Origin: Chloroflexota bacterium
Lineage (GTDB): Bacteria > Chloroflexota > Anaerolineae > Promineifilales > Promineifilaceae
DNA length: 32,510 bases
Direction: 5' to 3'
Assembly: GCA_022616275.1 (NCBI GenBank)
Contig: JAKEFB010000178.1
Span: 1 to 32,510 of the forward strand
The position numbers and the translations under genes are program-made. A model generated the notes under the pieces. It was not told the DNA's origin, ran no database searches, and saw only the letters and a list, made by a program, of their open reading frames with translations. This document shows positions 1 through 9,022 of this stretch, in pieces (positions within the stretch are counted from its first letter, which is position 1; each line of letters opens with the position of its first letter).

Positions 1-81
1 GCCTCCATCAGCCATTACCAGGCCATCATCACGGTGTACAATACCCCGCAGCGTGTTTTCCTGGCGCTGATCAAGAACTGA
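1..81 (+). CDS. 3' end of an unidentified protein (partial)
   Basis: The first reading frame is open from base 1 and ends at a TGA at 79-81, giving 26 residues that end in RVFLALIKN. The start lies outside the window. I do not recognise the family from so short a tail. It converges on the membrane-protein gene whose stop codon lies 12 bases further on, with no obvious hairpin between them. The open frame reaching the window edge and the tight convergent spacing are the only support, so confidence is moderate. Confidence 0.45.
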   Translation, partial: ASISHYQAIITVYNTPQRVFLALIKN

Positions 82-93
82 AAGGTGCCGGCG

Positions 94-2622
94 CTAAGGG
101 GCTATATCAACGGGCGCTAACAGGAGCGCCCGGTCTGGGAATTCGTTCCCCTGGCTATCCTGCGCCACCAGGCGCTCTCCACTCGCCGGCCGGTAGAGGC
201 CGACAAGCAGCCGATAAGTTCCGGCCGGCAGGCCAGCCGGCAACTGGAGTTGGTGGGGGTCGCGAACTGTCTCGCCGGCAAACCATAGCGAGGTGGGGGA
301 GCGGCCGTCGGCCGGCATTACATCTCGTTGGCTAACGATGGCCCCCGATTCATCCAGTAAGTGAACAAAAACTGTGTAATCAACAGGAACCGTAGCCAGC
401 GCCTGCCAGTACAGGTCAAGTGTAAGCGCCCCTCCTCGTTTGGCCTGAGCTGTCTGCAAATCATAACCAAGTAGCCGGATCAGCGGCGGCTCGCCAAACG
501 TGGCGTTGCTGGTCACGGCTGGCGTCGCGGCCGGCAAGACGGTCCCTACCGTTATCGCGCCTAACAAGAGGTGATCGCCAACTGCTTTGCCTGCTCCGTT
601 CAGCAGGGGCAGGCGTCGTCCCGTCACCGGCCGGTACAGACCCACGTCGAAACGATACTTGCCCGGTACGGCATCGCCAGGGACGACAAAGGTGTACGGG
701 TCGGCAATGACTTCGCCGGCGGGCCACAGGCTAGTAGGGAAAACCCCGGCCAACGGCTCGGCATCCTGCTGGGCAATTTTGTCGTAGGCGGCCGTCACCA
801 GGTGGATAAAGACGCGGTAATCGGCGTTGATGTCAGCCCGCCTTTGCCAATAGAGGACCAACTGGACCGGCTGGCCCGGTTGAACGTATTCAGGTGACAG
901 GGTGTAGCCAACCAGGCCAATTTCGCCGGCAAAGTTCTCTTCTAATGCGTGGCTGGCCGTCGAAAGACGCGGCATGGCCATTGCGGCATTAGCCATTTCC
1001 CACCCAACCGGCTGGCCTGATTCATCTAACACACGTTGCGCGGAGATGGTGGCCGCAGCAGACAGGGCCGCCATCGTCTGAAAATCCAGCGGGGGAGGAA
1101 CGTAGATCACCCCGGAGGTTGGCGGGCGGCGATGGAAAAGCACCAGCGTCTGGGCTGTATCCAGGTGCTCGTAGACCAGCGACACCGGCCGGCCGGCCGG
1201 CCAGGACTCAACGGGGGCCACCTGTTGGAAGGTTGGCTCCAGGTAAAAAAGAAAGGGCGGATCACTGTACAGGCGCAAGGGAACGGCCACATCCTCTCTT
1301 TCGCTGAGGGCTAACACCCGTTGCGCCAGCGTATACTCCGGCAGGTCAAATTTATCGGCCAGGGCCGGCGCGTGGGCCCACCGTTGAAAATAGTCGGTGG
1401 TGGTTAGCGTTCCGATGACCAGGGTCACAACGGCCAGGATGCCGGCCAGGCGCAGGCTATCGTTCACCCGGCCGGGCGGGAAGAGTTTTTCGCCCAGCCA
1501 GGCCAGGCCGACGGCGACAAGGATGGCCACGGGCGGCAAGGCGCCGATGGCCCGCAAAAAGTGGGGAGCCTCGAAGGCCAGGAGCGTAGGCAGCAGCATG
1601 AAGAGCAGCCACAAGCAGAGCAGTAGAAAAGGAGGTTGCCGCAGCCGGCGCAGCGCCACCAGCAGGCCGGCCCAAAAACCAAGGGCGGCCAGCGGATCAA
1701 GCGCCGGGCGGCCAGGCAAATTATGGCGCAGGTTGAGGTCGCCTTCGTCCACAAACATGCGGGCCACCCGGAGCACGTTTTGGCCCAGCAAGGCCAGGGC
1801 CGGCTGCCCAGTCGCTGCGGCGGTGTTCAAAATGGAGACGTCGCCGCTGCGTTGAGCGAAGGCAGTGGGGTGAGTTAAAAAGTATAGCCCCAGGGGAGCC
1901 ATGACAAGGAGAGAGAGTACGGCCGTGACCAGGCTGCCCTTGAGGAGGGGCGTCTGAAGCAATGGCCGCCATTGCCGACCGTTTCGCCACCAGCCGGCCG
2001 TGAGTTGGGCCAGGATAAAGCTGGCCAGCATCAAGGGCAGCAAGCGGGCCGGCAGATAAGTATAGAGGCTGAGGCCCAGGGCCAGGCCGCTGCCCAGAAA
2101 AAGACGGAAGCGACGCCGCTGCCAGCCGCGCCAGAACAACCAGAGCGCGGTAATCGCCAACGGCAAAAGGTAAAGGGCGCGAAAAGTCAGGCGACTAAAG
2201 TGGACGTGCCAGAAAGTCAGGGCCAGGACGGCCGCCGCCAGCAAACCAATTAGCCCGGCCCGTTGGCCCTGGCTCCGGAACAACTCGCGGGCCAGCCGGT
2301 AGAGCAACGGGACGGTCAGGGTGCCCACCAGCGCCGACAGTACCCGTAAACTCCAGGCACGATGGCCCAGGAGAAGCAGGGCCAGAGCCTGGAAATAGAT
2401 GTGCAGCGGCTCGCGCCCCCCATTGCGAGGGTAGAACACGGCCGGGCGGCCGGTTTCGAGTAACCGGTGGGCGTCCAGGCCGTTTACGGCTTCATCGTGA
2501 TAGAGGGCTGGCGGCAGCCCGTCCAGATTATGCACCCGGAGGAAAGCGGCCAACAGAATAATGGTTACCAGGATAAGGAGGAACAAAAGGCGCTGGCCTG
2601 GCCGGTGGTCACTTTTGTTCAT
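94..2622 (-). CDS. GT39-like (PMT/ArnT type) membrane glycosyltransferase with two C-terminal beta-sandwich-like modules
   Basis: An 842-residue polytopic membrane protein. After the first TM helix comes an extracytoplasmic loop with H42-D43-E44 (ALYHDEAVNGLD), the acidic pair typical of dolichyl-phosphate-mannose mannosyltransferase and ArnT-like GT-C enzymes, then GGREPLHIYF near residue 70. About ten further hydrophobic helices run to about residue 410. The exported C-terminal half ends in two homologous modules of about 130 residues (about 566-693 and 712-842), each with LYWQ, DY.VFIHL, PTSLW.AGE, GKYR or GTYR, and VGLYRP. Family knowledge suggests sugar transfer from a polyprenyl-phosphate donor to a lipid, glycan or protein outside the membrane; the acceptor cannot be told. 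It is the last gene of a minus-strand run, 16 bases after the preceding stop. The ATG at 2622 is directly followed by the first TM helix. Class is sure, exact substrate unknown. Confidence 0.9.
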   Translation of the reverse strand: MNKSDHRPGQRLLFLLILVTIILLAAFLRVHNLDGLPPALYHDEAVNGLDAHRLLETGRPAVFYPRNGGREPLHIYFQALALLLLGHRAWSLRVLSALVGTLTVPLLYRLARELFRSQGQRAGLIGLLAAAVLALTFWHVHFSRLTFRALYLLPLAITALWLFWRGWQRRRFRLFLGSGLALGLSLYTYLPARLLPLMLASFILAQLTAGWWRNGRQWRPLLQTPLLKGSLVTAVLSLLVMAPLGLYFLTHPTAFAQRSGDVSILNTAAATGQPALALLGQNVLRVARMFVDEGDLNLRHNLPGRPALDPLAALGFWAGLLVALRRLRQPPFLLLCLWLLFMLLPTLLAFEAPHFLRAIGALPPVAILVAVGLAWLGEKLFPPGRVNDSLRLAGILAVVTLVIGTLTTTDYFQRWAHAPALADKFDLPEYTLAQRVLALSEREDVAVPLRLYSDPPFLFYLEPTFQQVAPVESWPAGRPVSLVYEHLDTAQTLVLFHRRPPTSGVIYVPPPLDFQTMAALSAAATISAQRVLDESGQPVGWEMANAAMAMPRLSTASHALEENFAGEIGLVGYTLSPEYVQPGQPVQLVLYWQRRADINADYRVFIHLVTAAYDKIAQQDAEPLAGVFPTSLWPAGEVIADPYTFVVPGDAVPGKYRFDVGLYRPVTGRRLPLLNGAGKAVGDHLLLGAITVGTVLPAATPAVTSNATFGEPPLIRLLGYDLQTAQAKRGGALTLDLYWQALATVPVDYTVFVHLLDESGAIVSQRDVMPADGRSPTSLWFAGETVRDPHQLQLPAGLPAGTYRLLVGLYRPASGERLVAQDSQGNEFPDRALLLAPVDIAP

Positions 2623-2638
2623 CCTGGCCGGCTATTCC

Positions 2639-5600
2639 TTACCTGATTTCAAGCTCGACCAGGGCGACCTGGCTGTCTGGCAGCAGGTTACCCTGGCCAT
2701 CTGTGGCTGAAAGCCGGGCACCCGTTTGCGGGTCGTAAAAGCCGACTAAAAGCTTATAGCGCCCAGGATTTGCGTCAGGCGCCACCACCAGGACGGTCGT
2801 ATCCACAATCACTTCACCGGCCGCCCAGGTAGAGGTCGGATTGTTGCCGTCTTGCGGCGTTTTATCAGCCTGGGCCGCCATGCCTGACGTCTCGTTATAT
2901 AGGTGTAGAAATTGGCTATAGTCGGCCGCGCCTGGCGCATCACTGCGGTAAACGAGCGTAAGGGTAAAAGTATCTCCGGCACCCAGGCCCTCCGGCGGCA
3001 GTTCCAGGGTGTAGCCAAGTAAATGGGCCAGGGCGTCAAAGGTAAAGGCCGTTTTTTCTTGGGGTTCTATGGCCTGGCGGCCGATGACCTTGAGCGGCGG
3101 CAAGGTGTGGCCGTCGGCATAGCTGTTGCCTGCGCCATCGCTAACAGCCAGCCGGCGCCCTTCGCCAAAGTGATAGACAGCCAGGCGAGGCCAGTAAAGT
3201 CCACCGGGCGCATCCACCGGGACTTGCAGGCGGTAAACGTCTGAATAGACCAGGAACGGGTTCCATGTCCGGGGGTAATTGAAAGGAGAGCCAAGCATCT
3301 GGTCTTTTTGCGCCAGCGGCTGCCACTGGGCGTTGGTCAGGTTGACGCTGCCGTGATAATTCACGCCCAGGGGTTGGAGCGCCTGCCAGTACAACGTGTA
3401 CTGCAAGCGGTCACCAGGCTCGACAACCGGCAAGGAAGCGGCCGAGAAAAAACGGCCGTTGATGGCCAGGCCATGACCTGTTAAACGTAGTTCATTGCCA
3501 AAAACAATATCGGCCGGGTTGTTGGCCGCCTCGCCTAAAGCGGGCGTCGCCGCCAGCGACAGTTCGCCAATCAAGGAGGGCGTGTCCCCCTGTTCCAGGT
3601 AAAGGGTGTAAGTACCGGCCGGCAGGTCAGCGGGAAGGGGCAAAGTGTAAGCGTCGTCTACCACCGTACCAGGCGGCCAATCACTGGCCGGGCGTGTACC
3701 AAAGTAAGGCAGCGTGTTGGCGCTACTGACAATTACCTGGTTGCTATCGCGTAATAACCACCGAGGAGCGAAATTGGTTGGTGTCTGTTGAACATACCAA
3801 TAGGGTCTAATGGTAAGCGTATGATGGCCGCTCTGCTGCGCCTGGTAGCCAGCCAGCCAGATTCCCTGGAAATGGACTGGTTGTTGGGGGTGCAATAGTT
3901 CGGGCGCCGGCCGTGGGGGTTTGACAAAAGCGAACAGACCAGTGGCCAGCAAAAAAAGCGGCAGTAGAGCCTGGCGTCGCCGGCCCGGCCGCAGGCCAAA
4001 AATCGCTGCCAGAACCCCCAGCGTCAACCCGGTTAGTAGGGCCCCCGCCTGTTGCCAGCCCGTCTGCTGCCAGACAACTCGGATCTCGTGGCTACCGGCC
4101 GGCACGTTGACCGTCAATAAACCAAGTGGCGTGCTAGGATACGTTGCCAACGTTTTGTCGCCGTCCAGATAAACGCTCCAGCCGGGAAAGTAAAAGTTGG
4201 ACCAGCGCAGCGGCGTCGTTTGGCTGGCGACGACCGTAGCTTCCAGGCTATAGGGCGAGGCGTGGTGAACCGTCACGACGCTGGCGGCCGGACTGGCTCC
4301 GAGCGGGGCTGGAGCGTGTAAATCCACAGCCCAGCGGGGCATATACTCCCGGGTCGAAGTAGTACCAACTGCCCCAATTTCAGCCTCAAAATGAGCCACC
4401 GTTACCTGGTCAATCTCCACCCGGCGCGGATCGAACGTCTGCACCCACCTGGTTTGGGGGCGGTTGGCCACGATAATCAAAGCAATAAGGAGAAGGGGAA
4501 AGAGGGCGTTCTGCTGCAGTCGCCTGTTGAGATATAGGACCCCGACTATCAGGATGGCCAGCGCCGGGCTGGTGATACCAAGTAAACGCCACGGGAATTG
4601 AGCAGCCAACAAGAAGTCGTGGCTAAACCAGATAGGAGTAGCCCAGCGGCTGATAGCTAGGCAACTAACAAGGGATAGGCTGGTCCAGAAAAGCCATTCG
4701 CGGCTGCAACGCCGCAGTCCCAACACGCCAACTATGGCCAACAGCAGTTGGATTAGCCCCAGCCGGAAGGGTGGCTTGGGGCTGTAAGCAAAAACCAGGG
4801 ACGGGTCCAGGAAGTTAGACCATGTCCACGTGTGCCTGGCTATCGAATCGGCCGCCTCAATAAAGCCTGTCTCGGCCAGGTAGCGGCGCTCAACCAACAT
4901 GGGCAGCCAAAAAAAGGCGCTGACCCCGACGGCCAGGATGCCGCCGGCTATGACCCATTTGCCGTTCCGGCTGCTTATCTCCGCCCGATTGGACCACCAC
5001 AGCGCCAAAAGATAAACAGGTAAAGCAACCGACACGAATAGGAGGACAATCGCGTGAGTCGCAGCCAATCCGCCTAGACTGAGCGCGGCCGGCAATAGGA
5101 AGCGGGCCGGGTTATTGTCGTTCAGCAACCGGCGAAACGTCCAGAAGACCCAGGGGATCAATACCTGGGCGCCTACCTCGCCGAGAGATCCCCGGATGTA
5201 GATGTTGGTCAACAGATAGGGCGCATAGATGTAGGCGATGGCGGCGACCAATCCGGCCCACCGGCTGGGGCCGGTGTTGCCGCCAAACAGGTCGTTGGCC
5301 AGCCAATACATGCCGTAGCCGGCGGTGAGAATGAGCAGGCAATAAACGCCAATGAGCGCCTGGCCAACTGTTAAACCGAGAGCAACCAGCCCCTGCCCGA
5401 GGTAATACATCGTCGGGCCATAAAAGTAAAACAAGGGGTAGCCATAACCAAAGACCAGCTCCGGTATCCAGCGAGGATACAGTACCCCCTGGCTGATCTG
5501 CTCGCCAAACAGGGCCAGCCGTAAGAGGTGAACAAAACCATCGTCGGCTACGGGCAAGCCGTTGGCGACGAAGGGCCAGATGGCCGGAACGGCAAAAATC

Positions 5601-5701
5601 AACAACAGCCAGCCCGGCCGGACAGCACCCGACCTGGCGTGGCTCAATTGGCGCGTGGCAGTGGAAAAAGTTGTTGCCGTCCAGCGTAAACCCCAAACCA
5701 T
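2639..5701 (-). CDS. PF10131-like (PTPS-related) polytopic membrane protein with three C-terminal modules
   Basis: A 1020-residue protein. The first loop has VADDGFVHLLR (D53, D54, H58) and LYPRW, followed by YPLFYFYGPTMYY, typical of the family named '6-pyruvoyl-tetrahydropterin synthase related membrane protein' (PF10131), itself related to GT-C and YfhO-like proteins. About a dozen TM helices follow to about residue 420. Next is a YfhO-like exported segment (NFYFPGWSVYLDG, VPAGSHEIRVVW), a hydrophobic pair, and three copies of the module also found in both neighbours (roughly 610-720, 735-870 and 886-1020). The last copy has PTSTWAAGEVI and GRYKLLVGFYDP. The start ATG at 5701 is preceded by GAGGAG with 6-base spacing. 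It lies 54 bases after the upstream gene and 16 before the downstream one, so co-transcription is likely. The family's biochemical role is not settled; envelope glycan transfer is an inference. Confidence 0.85.
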   Translation of the reverse strand: MVWGLRWTATTFSTATRQLSHARSGAVRPGWLLLIFAVPAIWPFVANGLPVADDGFVHLLRLALFGEQISQGVLYPRWIPELVFGYGYPLFYFYGPTMYYLGQGLVALGLTVGQALIGVYCLLILTAGYGMYWLANDLFGGNTGPSRWAGLVAAIAYIYAPYLLTNIYIRGSLGEVGAQVLIPWVFWTFRRLLNDNNPARFLLPAALSLGGLAATHAIVLLFVSVALPVYLLALWWSNRAEISSRNGKWVIAGGILAVGVSAFFWLPMLVERRYLAETGFIEAADSIARHTWTWSNFLDPSLVFAYSPKPPFRLGLIQLLLAIVGVLGLRRCSREWLFWTSLSLVSCLAISRWATPIWFSHDFLLAAQFPWRLLGITSPALAILIVGVLYLNRRLQQNALFPLLLIALIIVANRPQTRWVQTFDPRRVEIDQVTVAHFEAEIGAVGTTSTREYMPRWAVDLHAPAPLGASPAASVVTVHHASPYSLEATVVASQTTPLRWSNFYFPGWSVYLDGDKTLATYPSTPLGLLTVNVPAGSHEIRVVWQQTGWQQAGALLTGLTLGVLAAIFGLRPGRRRQALLPLFLLATGLFAFVKPPRPAPELLHPQQPVHFQGIWLAGYQAQQSGHHTLTIRPYWYVQQTPTNFAPRWLLRDSNQVIVSSANTLPYFGTRPASDWPPGTVVDDAYTLPLPADLPAGTYTLYLEQGDTPSLIGELSLAATPALGEAANNPADIVFGNELRLTGHGLAINGRFFSAASLPVVEPGDRLQYTLYWQALQPLGVNYHGSVNLTNAQWQPLAQKDQMLGSPFNYPRTWNPFLVYSDVYRLQVPVDAPGGLYWPRLAVYHFGEGRRLAVSDGAGNSYADGHTLPPLKVIGRQAIEPQEKTAFTFDALAHLLGYTLELPPEGLGAGDTFTLTLVYRSDAPGAADYSQFLHLYNETSGMAAQADKTPQDGNNPTSTWAAGEVIVDTTVLVVAPDANPGRYKLLVGFYDPQTGARLSATDGQGNLLPDSQVALVELEIR

Positions 5702-5755
5702 CTGGCACTCCTCAACGAGGTCAATTTAACACAGCCGGGGCAACAAGACAAAGGG

Positions 5756-8014
5756 TCAGGGGGTGATTTCGATCCGTTGCACCAACAAAGCGCGCTCTGA
5801 AGGCGCGTTCCCTTGGCTGTCTTGCACCGCCAGGCGTTCGGCCGTCTCCGGCAGGTACAGGCCGACCACCAACCGGTACCCGCCGGCCGGCAAATCGGCC
5901 GGCAGGGTCAGGAGGTGCTCGTCACGGATAACATCCCCTGGTTGCCAGGCTACGGTTTTGAAGCGGCTGTCTACCGGCTTGCCGTCGTGGTTGGCCACTA
6001 ATTCCCCGGCCTCGTTCAGGAGGTGGACGAAGACCTGATAATCGCCGTCGGGCGGCCGGAGCGCACCCCAATAGAGGGCCACTCCCACAGTGCTGCCCGG
6101 CGTCCACTCGCCAGAGAGTTCGTAGCCGTCCAGCGTAATCTGGTCGCCAAACGTCGCTCCCACCGGCGTGGCGGCGGCCACGCTGCCGCCCCAGGGCACA
6201 GCCACATAACCCAGGTTGATCCTGTCCAACGCATTCACGTCGCCGCCCTGAAACAGGGGGAAAAACGGCCCGCCCTCGGCCGGCCGTAGCGAGACATTGA
6301 CCTGGTAAGCGCCATAGCTGATCCGGTTGGTGGTCGTCAGGACAAAGCGTTCGGCGATGACCTGACCTGGCTGCCACCAGCTTACCGGCAGCGAACGGGG
6401 CGTCACCAGGTCCCGCTGGGCGTAGGCCGCCTCGTCTAATTCCGAAATGATGCGGACTACGGTGTTAAAGGAGCGGGTAATCGGCTGGGTGGCTTCCAGG
6501 TAGAGGGTCACCCGTAGCGCTTCACCCGCTTCGACCCGTTCCGGGTAAAACTGGTAGCCGATGATATTCACCCCAATCGGCGAAGTAACGTCGGCCGGCC
6601 GCTGCTGGCCCTGGTCGAACAGGCCAGACTGGTACTGCCAAAGGGTGTAGGGTGAGGCTGCTTCGTAGGGCGAAGCAAATTGCTCTACCGGGGCATAACG
6701 CTCTCGAAACCAACCGGTCCGGGTCAGGTTATCCCAGGCAATGCTGTGCAGGGCCACAAAATAGTCGGGGGGGGCCTGGCTGAGGGCGCGCAACATCTCT
6801 GGGGCGCTGCCCTGGCCGGCCGCTTCTGATGGAAAGGCCGGCAAGCCGGCCAGGAAGCCAAGGCGCGCCGGGGCGTGAATGGTCGCCTCCGGCCGGCCGT
6901 TGGCCGCCAGCCAGGCGGCCGCTGCTTCTTCGAGCTGCCAGCGCGTTACCGGCCGCTCGACAGTCCGTTGCACCAGGGACACTCCCTGGAGCACCAGCAA
7001 GGGCACGCCGACGGCGACCAGGAGAACCCTTAAGGTCTGGACCGGCGTGGCCTGGGTCCGCCCGGCGGCCAGGTAAGCGGCCAGTCCCTCAACGCCAGCC
7101 CCGGCCAGGAACAAGGCCAGCGCCACTCCCACGGCCGGTTCGCCGGCCAGGGCGGCCATGGCCGCCCACCACCAGGCCAGCAGGGCAAAATCGCACCGGC
7201 CGGCCCGCCAGGCCGCCCAGGTCCCCAATCCGGCCACGGCCGGCAGCAGCCAGTACAGTTCGTTCTCTTGCAACCACTCCCTGGCCAGGACGGCCAGCGC
7301 TGATGGAGCGAGAATTAACAAATCGCTGAATTGCCAGCCGGCCAACCAGCCCGCGCCGGCCGTGGCCAGGCCAAGGGCTACCATCGCTTCCAGGGGCAGG
7401 CGGCGCAGCCGGACCACCTGCCAGCCGGCCAGGAGCAGGACCAGGGCCAGCGTCGCCAGGCTGTAATGGGCAAGCAAAAAAGCCAGCAAGACCAGAGCCA
7501 GCGCCGCCTGCCGGCGGCCGCTCCAGGCGGCCGGTTCCCGGCCCAGGGCCAGGGAAAGGGCCAGCCAGCCCAGGGCCAACAGCCAGCCCGTCTCCATGCC
7601 CAGGGTGACCAGGAGCAGGGGCGTCGTGGCCAGCAATATGGCCGCCAGCGCGCCGCCGGCCGGCCAGCCCCAGCCCCGGGCCAGTTGCCAGGCCACCAGG
7701 GCCAATACGCCCCACCCCAGGGCGCTGACCACCAGAGCCACCGCATCCACCGGCAGGCCGGGTAAAGCCAGCAGCCCCACCACCCCGGCAAAAAGCGGCG
7801 AGCGGAGGGGAGGGACTTCAATCCCGGCCGGGGCGTAATAGGTCGGCCCCCGGCCGGCGGCCAGGCTCTGGCTGTAGCGCAACGTGTCGTACGCTTCCGG
7901 CGCAAACCCGGTCCCCCAGATTATGGCCAACAGCAAAGGTATCAACGGCAGTAGAGGCCACAGTCTTGGGAGCAGGGTTCCCTCTTGCATCCAGGCCACC
8001 CAGCGTGGCAACAC
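5756..8014 (-). CDS. GT-C-like polytopic membrane protein with two C-terminal modules
   Basis: A 752-residue protein and the first gene of the minus-strand run of three. One TM helix is followed by FAPEAYDTLRYSQSLAAGRG (E40, D43), the 'D-x-x-R-Y-x-x-x-L-A-x-G' arrangement common in bacterial GT-C-like glycosyltransferases, then an Ala/Leu-rich block of about ten TM helices to about residue 350. The exported part contains a linker and two modules (about 480-612 and 620-752); the second has DYQVFVHLL, PGDVIRDE, GGYRLVVGLYLP and QDSQGN, nearly the same words as the end of the 842-residue neighbour. The longest frame starts with GTG at 8014; an ATG nine codons in (7990) is an alternative, and neither has a strong Shine-Dalgarno. 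Membrane topology is clear, donor and acceptor are not. Confidence 0.8.
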   Translation of the reverse strand: MLPRWVAWMQEGTLLPRLWPLLPLIPLLLAIIWGTGFAPEAYDTLRYSQSLAAGRGPTYYAPAGIEVPPLRSPLFAGVVGLLALPGLPVDAVALVVSALGWGVLALVAWQLARGWGWPAGGALAAILLATTPLLLVTLGMETGWLLALGWLALSLALGREPAAWSGRRQAALALVLLAFLLAHYSLATLALVLLLAGWQVVRLRRLPLEAMVALGLATAGAGWLAGWQFSDLLILAPSALAVLAREWLQENELYWLLPAVAGLGTWAAWRAGRCDFALLAWWWAAMAALAGEPAVGVALALFLAGAGVEGLAAYLAAGRTQATPVQTLRVLLVAVGVPLLVLQGVSLVQRTVERPVTRWQLEEAAAAWLAANGRPEATIHAPARLGFLAGLPAFPSEAAGQGSAPEMLRALSQAPPDYFVALHSIAWDNLTRTGWFRERYAPVEQFASPYEAASPYTLWQYQSGLFDQGQQRPADVTSPIGVNIIGYQFYPERVEAGEALRVTLYLEATQPITRSFNTVVRIISELDEAAYAQRDLVTPRSLPVSWWQPGQVIAERFVLTTTNRISYGAYQVNVSLRPAEGGPFFPLFQGGDVNALDRINLGYVAVPWGGSVAAATPVGATFGDQITLDGYELSGEWTPGSTVGVALYWGALRPPDGDYQVFVHLLNEAGELVANHDGKPVDSRFKTVAWQPGDVIRDEHLLTLPADLPAGGYRLVVGLYLPETAERLAVQDSQGNAPSERALLVQRIEITP

Positions 8015-8055
8015 GCGATTGTCTGAAAGTCCTGTGATCGGTCTATCCTCCTGTG

Positions 8056-8094
8056 AGCGCCAGAGTGAATTGGACTGGCGCTTTATGCTACAAT
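8056..8094 (+). promoter_or_regulatory. Candidate extended -10 promoter with upstream inverted repeat
   Basis: TGCTACAAT at 8086-8094 fits an extended -10 element (TGn plus TACAAT, 5 of 6 consensus). Just upstream, AGCGCCAG (8056-8063) and CTGGCGCT (8075-8082) form a perfect 8-base inverted repeat with an 11-base spacer, covering the -35 area. It could drive the DUF4058 gene at 8231 with a leader of about 130 bases, and the inverted repeat could be an operator. No good -35 hexamer is visible. Nothing else is evident in the 216-base gap 8015-8230. Confidence 0.35.
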
Positions 8095-8230
8095 AGGGTC
8101 AATATTACAACGAAGCTTACCGGTATCCAATCTTCTAGCGAGGTCGTTGCCTGGCCTCTCTGGCTGTGGCCGGTCTCTGACCGTGCCACTCTGGAGGAGA
8201 ACGGCCTGAGCAGTTACCTGGAGAGCAAAA

Positions 8231-8950
8231 ATGCCTTCACCCTTCCCAGGAATGGATCCCAATCTGGAAGGCCCCTTGTGGACAACCCTCCACTTTTCAC
8301 TGGGGGCAGAGATCGTACGCCAACTGGCCCCCAGATTGCGTCCGCGTTACGTCGTACTACCAGTTGAGCGCTTCGTCCTGGAGATATCCAGCGACCTGTC
8401 ACCGGTAACGACCACTATTTACCCGGATGTAGCCGTAACGGAAGGGTCACCACGGCCCTCTAGTATTGTCGGCGCGGCTGCAACCATCACGGCTCCCCTA
8501 CACCTGGCAACTGTCATGCCTACCCCTGTGCCCCATGTGAGCATTGAAGTTCGCGATGCCGCTAACCGGCAGCTTGTGACCGTTATTGAAATCTTGCCAC
8601 CGACCAACAAACGAGGAGAGGGACGCGAAGAATACCTGGTCCGGCGACAACGGATTTTGTTGAGCCGGGCGCACCTCCTGGAAATTGACCTCCTGCGGAG
8701 CGGGCAACGCGTCCCCATGCAACAACCCCTGCCGGATGCGCCCTATTTTGTCTTCCTTAGCCAGGCTGAGACCCGGCCGCTCAGCGAGGTCTGGCCGATC
8801 CAGTTAGACCAGCCATTGCCGGCCGTGCCTGTTCCCCTCCTACCTCCCGACCCGGACACCGTACTTGACTTGCAGGCTGCCTTCACCGCCGCCTATGATC
8901 TCATGGGCTACGACCTGATGATAGACTACGACCAGGCGCCTGAAGAATAA
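8231..8950 (+). CDS. DUF4058 family protein
   Basis: A 239-residue soluble protein opening with MPSPFPGMDPNLEGPLW, the hallmark N-terminus of DUF4058 (PF13267), a family that often occurs in many copies in Chloroflexota, Cyanobacteria and Planctomycetes. Further family features are the RYVVLPVERFV segment, a DVAVTE strand and VSIEVRD..NRQLVTVIEILPPTNKRG...YLVRRQRILLSRAHLLEIDLLRSG. The E-I-L-P-P-T-N-K plus later E-I-D-L-L-R pattern is reminiscent of a nuclease-like fold, but no activity is established. GGAGAG lies about 6 bases before the ATG. It stands alone between a divergent membrane-protein run and a convergent binding protein. The length is close to the usual family size and the gene looks intact. 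Confidence 0.85.
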   Translation: MPSPFPGMDPNLEGPLWTTLHFSLGAEIVRQLAPRLRPRYVVLPVERFVLEISSDLSPVTTTIYPDVAVTEGSPRPSSIVGAAATITAPLHLATVMPTPVPHVSIEVRDAANRQLVTVIEILPPTNKRGEGREEYLVRRQRILLSRAHLLEIDLLRSGQRVPMQQPLPDAPYFVFLSQAETRPLSEVWPIQLDQPLPAVPVPLLPPDPDTVLDLQAAFTAAYDLMGYDLMIDYDQAPEE

Positions 8951-8998
8951 GACCTCGCAGGTCGGGGCACGTTCCGTGCCCTTGGAGACCTGGGGGTC
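8951..8998. repeat. Nested palindrome between convergent genes (copy A)
   Basis: Outer arms GACC..CAGGTC and its inverted copy GACCTGGGGGTC enclose a perfect hairpin, GGGCACG (8965-8971), TTC, CGTGCCC (8975-8981). The same inner hairpin with a different loop, and similar outer arms, recurs at 18708-18765. It begins on the first base after the TAA of the DUF4058 gene and lies between two convergent genes, so a bidirectional terminator or REP-like role is possible. There is no U-tract. Confidence 0.65.
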
Positions 8999-9022
8999 TA
9001 GGAATTACCAAATCAAAGCCCC

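Noticed and set aside
7089-7715. 208-residue Gly/Pro/Arg-rich frame antisense-phased within the 752-residue gene, and similar long frames elsewhere
   Set aside because: Low-complexity composition arising from GC-rich third positions, no ribosome-binding site, fully inside a well-supported gene.
8053-8367. 104-residue plus-strand frame upstream of and overlapping DUF4058
   Set aside because: It lacks a start site with Shine-Dalgarno, shows no coding-like pattern, and its 3' part is out of frame with the clear DUF4058 start.
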